DNA from: Stenotrophomonas maltophilia
GTDB lineage: Bacteria > Pseudomonadota > Gammaproteobacteria > Xanthomonadales > Xanthomonadaceae
Assembly: GCA_002364755.1 (NCBI GenBank)
Contig: DEZI01000023.1
Location: 62,001-126,000 of the forward strand
DNA: 64,000 nucleotides
Direction of reading: 5' to 3'
The notes under the pieces were generated by a model that was not told where the DNA came from, ran no database searches, and saw only the letters and a program-made list of their open reading frames with translations. How positions within the stretch are numbered: position 1 is the first letter of the stretch; the number at the start of each line of letters is the position of its first letter. Below are positions 17,093-25,550 of the stretch, piece by piece. The position numbers and the translations under genes are program-made.

Positions 17093-19605
17093 ACCTGCTG
17101 CGGCACGCCTGGCGCGCGCTGCGCCGCGAAGCCCTGGCCGGTGACCTGCTGACCGTCTTCGCCGCGCTGGTGCTGGGCGTGGCGGTGATGACCGCCGTCG
17201 GCACCCTGGTGAACCGGGTCAACCTGGCCCTGACCGGCAGCGCGGCCGAGATGCTGGGCGGCGACCTCGGCGTGGCCGGGCGCAGCGATCCACCTGCCGC
17301 CTTCGCCGAGGAAGCGCAGCGGCGCGGGCTGGCGCATACCCGCATCGCCGGCTTCGGCAGCGTGCTGTTCAACGGCGATGCCAGCCAGATGGCCAGCATC
17401 AAGGCGGTGCAGGCCGGCTACCCGCTGCGCGGCACGCTGCGGGTGCGGGCCACCCCGGGCGGCGCGCCGATCGCCGATGCCGGCATGCCGCCGCAGGGCC
17501 AGACCTATGCCGACCCGCGCCTGCTGCAGGCGCTGGGCCTGAAGGTCGGTGATGCGCTCGAGTTCGGTGCCGGCACGCTGCGCGTGGCCGGCATCATCGA
17601 GGCCGAGCCGGACAGCGGTGGCGACCTGCTGACGCTCTCGCCCACCCTGCTGGTCAATCGCGCCGACGTCGATGGCACCGGCCTGCTCGGGCCGGGCAGC
17701 CGCATCAACTACCGACTGATGGTGGCCGGTGCACCCGACCAGGTGGCCGCCTACCGGCAATGGCTGCTGCCGCAGGTGAAGGGCATGCGCCTGCTGAGCG
17801 TGGACGACACCCAGCGCGGCGTGCGCCAGGCGTTTGATCTGGCCGGCCGCTTTCTGGGTCTGAGCGCGCTGCTGGCAGTGCTGCTGGCCGGCGTGGCCAC
17901 CGCGCTGGCGGCCAACCGCTTCGCCCTGCGCCGCATCGACCAGGTGGCGATCCTGCGCTGCCTGGGTGCGCGCCAGCGCGACATCCTCGCTGGCCTGGCG
18001 CTGCAGCTGCTGATGCTGGCGGTGCCGGCCTGCGCGCTCGGCATCGGCCTGGGCATGGCCGCGCAGGAGGGCCTGGTGCAGGTGCTGGGCAGTCTGGTGC
18101 CGCAGCGCCTGCCGCTGCCCGAGGCCACCCCGGCGCTGACCGGTGCGGGCATCGGCCTGCTGCTGCTGTTCGGCTTCGGCCTGCCGCCGCTGCTGCGCCT
18201 GCGCGGGGTGCCGCCAATGCGCGTGCTCAACCGTTCCTTCGCTGCCCTGCCGCCGGCCTCGCTGCTGGCCTACGCGGCGGCGCTGGCGGCCAGCCTGGTG
18301 CTGGCAGTGCAGGTCACCGGCGATCTGAAGCTGGCGCTTTGGGTGCTGGGCGGCCTGGCCGCGCTGGCACTGGCCGCCGGCGTGGTCGGCTTCGGCCTGC
18401 TGCAACTGCTGCGCGGCCTGCAGCATCGCCTGCATGGCAACTGGCGGCTGGGCCTGGCCGCGCTGACCCGGCGGCGGATGCTGGCGGTGATGCAGCTGGT
18501 GGGCCTGTCGCTGTCGCTGTGCGCGCTGCTGCTGCTGGCGGTGACCGGCCCCGGCCTGCTGCAGCAGTGGCGCGAGCGCCTGCCGGAGAACACGCCCAAC
18601 TACTTCCTGATCAACATCCAGCCCGAGCAGCGCGACAGCGTGCTGGCGGCGCTGCTCGGGCTGGGCGCGGCCGATGCCAGCGTCGAACCGATGGCCACCG
18701 GCCGCCTGATCGCGATCAACGGCAAGCCGCCGCTGCGCGTGGACCGTACGCCGGAGCAGAACGGCCAGTCGCCACAGGGGGAAGGCCAGCGCGACGACGA
18801 TGACGAGAACCGGCCGTTGAACTTCAGCTGGCGCAGCACCTTCCCGCCGGCCAACACGCTGCTTGAAGGCACGTTCTGGAAGGCCGACAGCACCGCGCCG
18901 GAGGCTTCGGTGGAAACCGGCTGGGCCAAGCGCTACGGCGCGCACCTGGGCGACCGCATCACCATCGCCGTGGGCGAGCAGGAACGCGAGTTCACCGTGA
19001 CCAGCGTGCGCAAGGCGGACTGGAACACCTTCCGCCCGAACTTCTTCGTGCTGCTCAACCCCAACGCGGTGGGCGATACGCCGCACAACCTGCTGTCGGC
19101 GTTCCACCTGCCGGCCGGCAAGGCGGCGGGCCTGGGTGCGCTGGTGCGCGAGCAACCCAACCTGTCGCTGCTGGATGTCGATGCGGTGATCTCGCAGGTG
19201 CGCGAGGTGATGAACCGCGTCGCGCAGGCGGTGCAGCTGGTGATGGTGTTCAGCCTGCTGGCCGGCGTGCTGGTGCTGCTGGCCGCACTGCAGGCTACCG
19301 CCGGCGAGCGCCGCTACGACAGCGCGGTGCTGCGCACGCTGGGGGCCACCCGGCGCCAGCTGCGCGGTGCGGTACTGGTGGAATTCGGCGCGCTGGGGGC
19401 GCTGGCCGCGCTGTTGGCGGTAGGTGCGGCGGCCGGCATCGGCGTGGCGGTATCGCAGAAGGTGTTCGAGCTGCCGCTGCTGCCGCCATGGCCGGGCCTG
19501 CTGCTGGGCGGGCTGGTGGGCATCGGCCTGAGCCTGCTGGCCGGCTGGTGGGGCACGCGGACGATCCTGCACACGCCGCCGGCGCTGGCCCTGCGCGAGG
19601 CCTGA
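17089..19605 (+). CDS. ybbP: FtsX-like ABC permease, YbbP type
   Basis: 838 residues with about ten membrane helices: one near the N-terminus, three around residues 255-370, a middle set around 385-490, and three at the C-terminus. Large extracytoplasmic domains separate them. The FtsX-type repeats are seen at RIDQVAILRCLGARQRDILA and RRYDSAVLRTLGATRRQLRG. This is the YbbP architecture, a duplicated FtsX permease. The system is presumed to be a mechanotransmission or lipoprotein/lysolipid export machine functionally linked to the neighbouring periplasmic TesA. It ends 67 bases before the DUF486 gene. Confidence 0.9.
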
Positions 19606-19672
19606 CGCGGCCGTGACACGCGACGGGTGGGGCCGGCGGTATGCTGCGCGCCCCCCCGATGAGATCGCCCGG

Positions 19673-20026
19673 ATGCCCGGCACGTCGTTCGCTGCTTACC
19701 TGTACCCGGTGTTGCTGCTGCTTGGCAGCAACATCTTCATGACCTTCGCCTGGTACGGCCACCTCAAATACAAGAGCGCGCCGCTGATGATGGTCATCAT
19801 GGTCAGCTGGGGCATCGCCTTCTTCGAGTACTGCCTGCAGGTGCCCGGCAACCGCCTGGGCAGCGCGGTGTATTCGGCGCCGCAGCTGAAGGGCATGCAG
19901 GAAGTGATTACCCTGGTGGTGTTCGCGGTGTTCTCCGCGTTCTACCTGGGGCAGCCGCTGAAGTGGAACCACTACGCCGCGTTCGGGCTGATCGTGCTGG
20001 CGGCGTTTTTGATGTTCAAGGAATAA
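19673..20026 (+). CDS. DUF486 small membrane protein
   Basis: 117 residues, four predicted membrane helices, belonging to the DUF486 family of small DMT-like proteins. Characteristic stretches: SNIFMTFAWYGHLKYK, SWGIAFFEYCLQVPGNR and a C-terminal VLAAFLMFKE. The function is unknown, but the topology resembles small multidrug-resistance proteins. ATG 19673 is the only start that gives the family N-terminus; an upstream in-frame start would add a charged stretch without homology. Confidence 0.85.
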   Translation: MPGTSFAAYLYPVLLLLGSNIFMTFAWYGHLKYKSAPLMMVIMVSWGIAFFEYCLQVPGNRLGSAVYSAPQLKGMQEVITLVVFAVFSAFYLGQPLKWNHYAAFGLIVLAAFLMFKE

Positions 20027-20031
20027 GGGCC

Positions 20032-20054
20032 ATCCACGCGTGGCGTGGATCTAC
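20032..20054 (-). repeat. SMAG-type palindrome supplying a stop codon
   Basis: ATCCACGCG/TGGCGTGGAT stem ending in CTAC (GTAG on the minus strand). The TAG at 20053-20051 is the stop codon of the gene at 20051-20461. The element lies between the convergent DUF486 gene and that gene. Confidence 0.8.
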
Positions 20055-20461
20055 CGGCGACCGGCCTGGGTGATGGACGCCTGCTGCTGCGCCCAGGCCA
20101 CGGTCGTGTCCATCGCGCGCTCCATGTCGAGAAGCGTTATGAACAGGCAGAGTTCGTCCCTGTCGTCGTTGTCTCCCACCCGGTTGTGCACTTCGGTGTA
20201 TTCCGGGTGGCTTTCGAAGATGACCACACGAACGATGTTGCCGCTGAGCAGGTGCTTGGCGGAGAAGATCGGGTTGGCATCGCGATCCTTGCTGCCATCG
20301 ACGAAGAACACGTTGTAGTGCGGGCTGGGGAAGTCTTCAACATGCAGTCCTGCCGCTTGGATTCCGGCTATGAAGTGGTCCAGGAAATGCTGTTCAAGAC
20401 GGTCGTAGATCTGCGGATCTGACAGATAGGCTTCAAACGCCCAGCGTTCTGGCACGACCAT
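20051..20461 (-). CDS. Unrecognised small protein B of a coupled pair
   Basis: 136 residues, no signal peptide or membrane segment, acidic, with an aromatic/charged composition (SHPEYTEVHNRVGDNDDRDE in the centre). I do not recognise the family. ATG 20461 overlaps the TGA of the preceding gene as TGATG, so translation is coupled. The stop codon lies within a SMAG repeat, so the C-terminus may be truncated or rewritten relative to homologues. A soluble small acidic protein paired with another unknown is typical of orphan immunity genes, but nothing in the sequence proves that. Confidence 0.6.
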   Translation of the reverse strand: MVVPERWAFEAYLSDPQIYDRLEQHFLDHFIAGIQAAGLHVEDFPSPHYNVFFVDGSKDRDANPIFSAKHLLSGNIVRVVIFESHPEYTEVHNRVGDNDDRDELCLFITLLDMERAMDTTVAWAQQQASITQAGRR

Positions 20462-20991
20462 CAGCAAGCCTCGTTTCCATGCATTGGAATCGCAAATACA
20501 CGAACGACTTCGTATCCAGGGGGGCCATCGATGCGGCTTTCGCAGAAGCGGAAACCCGCGAGCAGACCAGCATCTTCGAACACGGAGCGCACGGCGTCGA
20601 TTTCAGCCGAGGCGTTGCTGCCGCATTCGTGCCAGCGCCGGGCTCCAAATGCGATCCCCTCCGAACCCGGATAGTAGAAAACGTTGGGGAGCAGCACGCC
20701 GTCCTCTGCATACAGCTCAAAATCGGTGAAGCTCAATGCCATGAACATCTTCGCGCCGGCTGGATCGCGCGCGCTGCCGGCGATGCGAACGGTCGTCAGC
20801 ACGTGCATGCAGAGACTGAGCAGATAAGCTGATGTCCATCGAGGCCCAAGACGCGCGAGCAGCCCGTCTATCCGCCGGGTTCGCGAAACAAGGGCGGATT
20901 CCTCGAAGTCATCGATTTCGAGAAAGAAGCTGTCGATGTCATCGCAGGCTTCGCCAGACAACGTCTGGCTGCACAAGGCGGAGAGCTTCAT
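20461..20991 (-). CDS. Unrecognised small protein A of a coupled pair
   Basis: 176 residues, soluble, with six cysteines spread along the chain (including CSQTLSGEACDD near the N-terminus and a terminal NEAC). No motif that I can name; the central YYPGSEGIAFGARRW is distinctive. Codon use is less GC-biased than in neighbouring housekeeping genes, which suggests later acquisition. It is the first gene of a two-gene unit with 20051-20461. A 6-base dyad at 21068-21084 upstream, TGACGC/GCGTCA, could be an operator. Confidence 0.6.
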   Translation of the reverse strand: MKLSALCSQTLSGEACDDIDSFFLEIDDFEESALVSRTRRIDGLLARLGPRWTSAYLLSLCMHVLTTVRIAGSARDPAGAKMFMALSFTDFELYAEDGVLLPNVFYYPGSEGIAFGARRWHECGSNASAEIDAVRSVFEDAGLLAGFRFCESRIDGPPGYEVVRVFAIPMHGNEAC

Positions 20992-21067
20992 CGATGGCGG
21001 TGTTCAATGGCGGCGTGGGCGGCCAGCCTAGCGCTTGCGCAGCTCTGGCAAGCGGCCTCGGGCGAAA

Positions 21068-21084
21068 TGACGCTAAATGCGTCA
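21068..21084. promoter_or_regulatory. Dyad upstream of the unknown gene pair
   Basis: Perfect TGACGC-N5-GCGTCA, about 80 bases ahead of the start at 20991, next to an AT-rich run (ATATTTTTT at 21084-21093) unusual in this GC-rich window. It may be an operator or part of the promoter of the minus-strand pair. Confidence 0.4.
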
Positions 21085-21155
21085 TATTTTTTCGCGCACA
21101 ACCCCAATCCGTCCGGCGGCATGCGCGGACGCCGCATCCGTTTACCGCGGAAAGC

Positions 21156-21250
21156 GTGCCGAGCAAGCTCGGCACCTACCAGGAGCGGATGGACGGCCCA
21201 GTAGATCCACGCCATGCGTGGATGCGGATGCGGTCGCGGCCCGGCGTTAC
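21156..21250. repeat. SMAG-type palindromes upstream of unknown pair / after DUF6607 gene
   Basis: Units at 21156-21179 (stem GTGCCGAGC, ends CTAC) and 21201-21222 (GTAGATCCACGCC type). A degenerate unit starts as GTAACGCCGGGCC on the minus strand at 21250; its TAA is the stop of the DUF6607 gene. Confidence 0.65.
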
Positions 21251-22173
21251 CGGGCCTTTTCCACGTACTTGGCGAACACTTCGTCGATCTGCGTGTCCTT
21301 CACCTTCTTGCCCGACTGGATGTCGTCGGCCTGGGTGAACAGCGGGATGATCATCGCCATGCCATCCAGCTTGGTCTTCAGGTGCACGCCCGGGGCCTGG
21401 GTCAGGAAGCCGTCCCAGCGCTGGCGCACCTTGGCCCAGTAGCCAGCGGTCGCCTTCCAGTAGTCGCGCGCCGGGGTGAAGTCGACTTCGGTGGTCTTGA
21501 TGTAGTCGTTGAAGCCGAACTCGCGGGCGATCTCCACTTGGCTGCCGTCGGCGTTGCGCTGCACCTTGGTGTTGAACTGTTCGTGGGTCCAGCCGTTCGG
21601 GGTGAGCGTGTGGCGGTTGACCACGGCCAGCGCGTTGTAGTCGCTGCGCTTGGTGTATTCGCGGCGCGGCAGGGGACGCCAGCTGATGTCGCTGGTCCAC
21701 GTCGGCACGTTGTTGTCGTAGGTCCAGGTGCCGGTGCCGCAGTAGCGCGGGGCGTCGCTCACTTCGTAGACGCACTGGGTCCAGGCGCCCGTGTTGGTGG
21801 CCGCTGCGATCGTGCGCACCTGCCAGGTCTGGTCGGCGCTGAACTCGAACCGGTTGGGGGCTTCATACACCCAGTCCTGGCGCCAGTGCTTGGTCACGTG
21901 GCCGCTCTTGGCGTCCACCAGCAGGTGCTGCAGGACAACGCGCCGCGGGCTGTCTTCAACCACGATCACCACTTCGTTGCCGGCACTGCGCATGGCCGGC
22001 GCACGCTCGTAGCCCGGCTTCAGCAGCACGGTTTCGTCGAAGGCGAAATCCACGGTGTACTCGCCCTGCATGGCCAGGATGCTGGCGTGGTCACGGGCGA
22101 TATCGGAGGGCTGCGCGCTGGCTGCACCGCTTGCGGCGATCAGCACCATCACGCTGGCTGTCTGCAACTTCAT
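21247..22173 (-). CDS. DUF6607 family periplasmic protein, heme-cluster associated
   Basis: 308 residues with a signal peptide (ASVMVLIAASGAASAQ). The sequence is rich in Trp and Tyr, with distinctive blocks TQCVYEVSDAPRYCGTGTW (two cysteines) and RPLPRREYTKRSDYNAL. I assign it to DUF6607, proteins repeatedly seen beside hemin-uptake genes in Xanthomonadaceae; no activity is known. It is the last gene of the hemP-receptor-HmuS-like-DUF6607 cluster, 71 bases after the preceding gene. The stop TAA falls at the start of a degenerate SMAG repeat. Confidence 0.65.
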   Translation of the reverse strand: MKLQTASVMVLIAASGAASAQPSDIARDHASILAMQGEYTVDFAFDETVLLKPGYERAPAMRSAGNEVVIVVEDSPRRVVLQHLLVDAKSGHVTKHWRQDWVYEAPNRFEFSADQTWQVRTIAAATNTGAWTQCVYEVSDAPRYCGTGTWTYDNNVPTWTSDISWRPLPRREYTKRSDYNALAVVNRHTLTPNGWTHEQFNTKVQRNADGSQVEIAREFGFNDYIKTTEVDFTPARDYWKATAGYWAKVRQRWDGFLTQAPGVHLKTKLDGMAMIIPLFTQADDIQSGKKVKDTQIDEVFAKYVEKAR

Positions 22174-22244
22174 CTGGAATTCCTTCGGGGTGTCACGTTC
22201 GAGGGGTGGCCATCCATGGCCGCATTCGATCCTTCAGGTTCGGG

Positions 22245-22856
22245 TTACAGGCGCACCAGCGGCAGCTCGCCCGGAATGCGGGGTGCAGGCCTGCGCGCGG
22301 CATCGGCGCAGCAGCAGTCATCGATGGACAGCTCGCCCTCGGCACCCTCCAGCCGCGCGATGCGGCGCGCCGTCGCGGCGCCCAGCGAGGACAGCGTGGA
22401 CAGGCTGGCGGCCAGGGTGTGGCCTTCGTCGCCGGCATGCAGGCGCAGCGCGCACAGGCGCCAACGCTGGCCCCCCAGGTGGCCGGCCAGGCGCCGCCAC
22501 AGGCGCTCGCCGACACTGCCTTCAGCATCATGCTCCGGGCCCGGCGGCAGCGACGCCACCAGCCGGTCCCACGCCAGGAAATCGCTGTCCGGCAGCAGGT
22601 ACAGGCGCCACACGCAGCGGCCGCGCCCGTCAAGGAAACACAGGCTTTCGCGCACCCCTTCACTGTCCACGCCCTGGCAGGCGTGCACCGAAACGGCCTG
22701 GCGCCAACCGCCCAGTTCGCTGTTGTCGGCGTGGTAGAGGCACAGCACGGTGCCCAGCGCGGCCAGCTGCGCCGGCGTGGGCCAGGCCTGCAGCGCGTGG
22801 TGCGGCAGGAAGGACGACAGGCGACGTGCAGACAGGGCTCGGCTCATGGGATTCAC
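22245..22856 (-). CDS. Putative hemin transport/degradation protein, half-length HmuS-like
   Basis: 203 residues, cytoplasmic. The pattern LAALGTVLCLYHAD, then CFLDGRGRCVWRLYLLPDSDFLAWDRLVA, resembles one half of the duplicated HmuS/ChuS heme-handling fold (LG.V..ltRN then a Leu-Arg-Leu strand and Trp). The C-terminal part ends with a Cys-rich patch, DDCCCADAA, which is unusual. Position supports a heme role: it overlaps the TonB receptor stop by four bases (GTGA; start GTG 22856, or ATG 22847). The assignment is by context plus a weak pattern, so it is moderate only. Confidence 0.5.
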   Translation of the reverse strand: MNPMSRALSARRLSSFLPHHALQAWPTPAQLAALGTVLCLYHADNSELGGWRQAVSVHACQGVDSEGVRESLCFLDGRGRCVWRLYLLPDSDFLAWDRLVASLPPGPEHDAEGSVGERLWRRLAGHLGGQRWRLCALRLHAGDEGHTLAASLSTLSSLGAATARRIARLEGAEGELSIDDCCCADAARRPAPRIPGELPLVRL

Positions 22857-25039
22857 CAGGAAACGGCAAGGCTGGCCGACAGGGTGCGGCCGGGGCTGGT
22901 ATAGCGGTCCAGGACGGTGCTGCTGGCCGAGAGGGTCGAGCCCACGTTGGACCAGTCGATGTAGCGTTTGTCACCCAGGTTGAACACACCGACGTTGACG
23001 GTGGCACCCGGCGCGAAGTTCCAGTGCGCCATCAGGTCGGCCACGCCGTAGCCGGCCGGGCGGTAGGCGGTGGCAGTTGCCAGGCGATCCTTGCGCTTGA
23101 CGAAGGTGCCGGCCAATTCGACGCCCCAGGTGTCGGTGTCGTACATCAGGCCGACGGTGCCGCGCAGCGGGTCGATGGAATCCAGCGGCGTGTCTTCGGT
23201 CTTGTTGTCACCGCGCGACCAGGCCACTGCACTGCGCAGTGCCCAGCCCTGCAGCGCCGGGCTGACCTGGCCGAAATCCACGCCGGCCTTCAGTTCGGCA
23301 CCGTAGATGCGCGCGTCGGCGATGTTGCGCGACTGGAACACCATCAGGCCCTGCTCGTTGGTGCCGACCAGCGACTGCGACTCGATGAAATCCTTGTAGT
23401 CGTTGTAGTAGCCGCTGAGGCTGACATACGCCACCGGCGCGACGAACCGCAGGCCCAGCTCCACGCCATCACTGGTTTCCGGCTTGAGGTCAGGGTTGGG
23501 AATGGCGGTGTAGCCGAAGGCGAAGTTGGTGAAGCCTAGATTGACGTCGTTGTACGGCGGCGAGCGGAAGCCGCGCGAATAGCCGGCAAACAGCGACCAC
23601 ACATCGGTGAAGCGGTAGACCAGGCCGAACTTCGGCGACACGCTGGTCTTGCTCAGCTTGGACACGGGCACGCCGGGATTGTCTTCGGCGAAGATGCTGT
23701 CCACTTCCGGCTTCAGTTCATAGCGGTCCACGCGCACGCCGGGCACCAGCGAGAGCCTGCCGTCGGCCAGGTGCATTTCGTCCTGCGCGTACAGGCCCAG
23801 CTCGGTGGTCTTGCTGATCGGGAAATCGCGTACCGGGAATACATCCGGCAGCAGCGTGCTGGTGACCTGGCCGTTGGCCAGCATCTGATAACCGTCGCGC
23901 TTCTGGCGGATGTCGGTGCGCGCGCCGTCGAAGCCGTAGGTCAGCGCGTGTTCGACGCTGCCCGTGCTGAACGCCCTGTTGAACTGCGCCTGCAGGCCCC
24001 ACGCACGCTGGTCGAAGTTGAACTCGCGATGGCGGCGACTGCGGTTGGCGCGGCCTTCATCGGTGATCTGGGTGGTTTCGCTGTGCTGGGTGTACAGCTG
24101 CCAATGCAGGCTGTCGGCGAAGGCCTTGTCCAGCGCATCCATTTCATGGGCGAAGGACACCCGCGTGCGGTTCTGCGTGTCGCGCGCCTTCATGCTGGTC
24201 GTGGTGGTGTGGTCGATGGAAGAAAACACGTTGGTATCGGTGTTGTCTTCGTTGCCTTCCACGGTCAGCCGGAAACGCTGGTCTTCGCTGGGCGCATACA
24301 CCAGCTTCGCCAGTCCGCTGCGACCGTCGCGATCCTGCGGGTTGGCGGCGGTGCGGGTGTTGTCGAGGCTGCGGATGTCGCCCTGGTTGCCGGTTTCCTG
24401 GCCCTGGCGATGGTTGATGTTGACCATGCCGCTCCAGTGTTCGCCGCCCCAGGCACCGGTGACGCCACCCAGCAGGCCCTTCCACTCGCCGTCAAAGCCG
24501 AACTTCAGGCCGGCGTAGCTGTCCTTGCCGTCCTTCAGGTAGTCGGCCGGATCTTTGGTGACGAAGGCCACCACGCCGCCGAGGGCGTCCGAGCCGTACA
24601 GGGAACTGGCCGGCCCGCGCACGATCTCCACGCGCTTGAGCGTGTCCAGATCGGTGAAGTTGCGGTTGGCGTTGGAGAACGAGCCGATATTGAAGCTGGT
24701 CGGCATGGCGATGCCATCGGTCTGGATGCGCACGCGGTTGCCGTCGAGCCCACGGATGCGGATGCTGCCCAGGCCGAAGCGGGTGGTGCTGCGGCCGGCC
24801 GACAGACCGGGTTCGTAGCGGATCAGGTCCTTGATGTCGTGCACCAGCTGCCGGTCCATCTGCTCGCGGTCGATCACATCGACAGTGGCGGCTACGTCGC
24901 TGACCGCACGTTCGGTGCGGGTGGCGGTGACCTGCACCCGATCAAATTCGCGCGCTTCGGGCGCGGCATCGGCAGCAGCATGGGCGGACAGCGGCAAGGC
25001 CATCCACAGGGCAACGGACAGGGCAGTCGGGCGGGTCAT
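22853..25039 (-). CDS. TonB-dependent heme/hemoglobin receptor
   Basis: 728 residues: signal peptide (ALSVALWMALPLSAHAA), plug domain beginning near FDRVQVTATRTERAVSDVAA and including RIRGLDGNRVRIQTDGI and RGPASSLYGSDALGGVV, then a 22-strand barrel ending LSASLAVSW. Heme-receptor hallmarks are present in variant form: FRSPPYNDVN where FRAP is usual, and IPNPDLKPET where NPNL is usual. The substrate is therefore probably heme or hemoglobin. ATG 25039 is chosen for the signal peptide; a longer start lacks one. It lies downstream of hemP and a Fur-type operator. Confidence 0.9.
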   Translation of the reverse strand: MTRPTALSVALWMALPLSAHAAADAAPEAREFDRVQVTATRTERAVSDVAATVDVIDREQMDRQLVHDIKDLIRYEPGLSAGRSTTRFGLGSIRIRGLDGNRVRIQTDGIAMPTSFNIGSFSNANRNFTDLDTLKRVEIVRGPASSLYGSDALGGVVAFVTKDPADYLKDGKDSYAGLKFGFDGEWKGLLGGVTGAWGGEHWSGMVNINHRQGQETGNQGDIRSLDNTRTAANPQDRDGRSGLAKLVYAPSEDQRFRLTVEGNEDNTDTNVFSSIDHTTTTSMKARDTQNRTRVSFAHEMDALDKAFADSLHWQLYTQHSETTQITDEGRANRSRRHREFNFDQRAWGLQAQFNRAFSTGSVEHALTYGFDGARTDIRQKRDGYQMLANGQVTSTLLPDVFPVRDFPISKTTELGLYAQDEMHLADGRLSLVPGVRVDRYELKPEVDSIFAEDNPGVPVSKLSKTSVSPKFGLVYRFTDVWSLFAGYSRGFRSPPYNDVNLGFTNFAFGYTAIPNPDLKPETSDGVELGLRFVAPVAYVSLSGYYNDYKDFIESQSLVGTNEQGLMVFQSRNIADARIYGAELKAGVDFGQVSPALQGWALRSAVAWSRGDNKTEDTPLDSIDPLRGTVGLMYDTDTWGVELAGTFVKRKDRLATATAYRPAGYGVADLMAHWNFAPGATVNVGVFNLGDKRYIDWSNVGSTLSASSTVLDRYTSPGRTLSASLAVSW

Positions 25040-25188
25040 CAGCGGTGATCGATCAGGCAGGTGGAGCCCCCGGCCACCGGCACGCCAGGCGTGCACGGAC
25101 AGCCGAGGGGGAGAGAGCGGGAGCGGACGGGTCGCCCACCCTGTCGGCGGTGCCGGCAGGAGGGAGGGAGGCGGGCGACCAGGCCGCG

Positions 25189-25389
25189 TTACTTGGTCAG
25201 GATCAGCTTGTCGTTGCTGGTGTGGCGCAGCCGGTAGAAACGGTCGCCGTGCTGGATCAGGATTTCGCGGCGGCCCTTCAGCAGGGCTTCGCTGTCGATC
25301 ACTTCTTCCGGCGGAACGACCCGCACCGGGCGGTCGCGCAGGGTCAGTGTTTCGGGGCGCAGCAGTACAGGTTGAGCATTCATGAGCAT
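25189..25389 (-). CDS. hemP: Hemin uptake protein HemP
   Basis: 66 residues (or 64 from the second ATG at 25383). The C-terminal REILIQHGDRFYRLRHTSNDKLILTK segment is the HemP/DUF2072-like signature: a small strand-rich protein encoded at the head of heme-uptake operons. HemP acts as an activator of heme receptor expression in some alpha- and betaproteobacteria. Here it is the first gene after a Fur-like operator, and the receptor follows 150 bases later. Confidence 0.88.
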   Translation of the reverse strand: MLMNAQPVLLRPETLTLRDRPVRVVPPEEVIDSEALLKGRREILIQHGDRFYRLRHTSNDKLILTK

Positions 25390-25417
25390 CTGGACTCGTG
25401 CGAGGGACGCGTTAGAT

Positions 25418-25455
25418 GATAATGATTCTCAGTTGAGAATCAACAACCATTCTCA
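25418..25455 (-). promoter_or_regulatory. Fur-type operator ahead of hemP
   Basis: AT-rich island in GC-rich DNA. It holds the perfect dyad TGATTCTCA-GT-TGAGAATCA at 25423-25442, overlapped by GATAATGAT at 25418-25426 (the first nine bases of the Fur consensus), and a second dyad TGAGAAT-N8-ATTCTCA at 25434-25455. Overlapping boxes of this kind are typical of strongly Fur-repressed promoters. It controls hemP and probably the downstream receptor, HmuS-like and DUF6607 genes. Confidence 0.75.
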
Positions 25456-25550
25456 CTTACATTGATGGGATTTATGATCGAATTCACGATTTCGATAGAT
25501 CACATCAATTGAAGGCGCGGATCGACCAACCTATCCGCGCGCCGTGGCGG

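Noticed and set aside
20051..20991. Toxin-antitoxin reading of the unknown gene pair
   Set aside because: Neither protein shows a toxin active-site motif or an antitoxin DNA-binding motif, and both are larger than typical; the evidence is insufficient.
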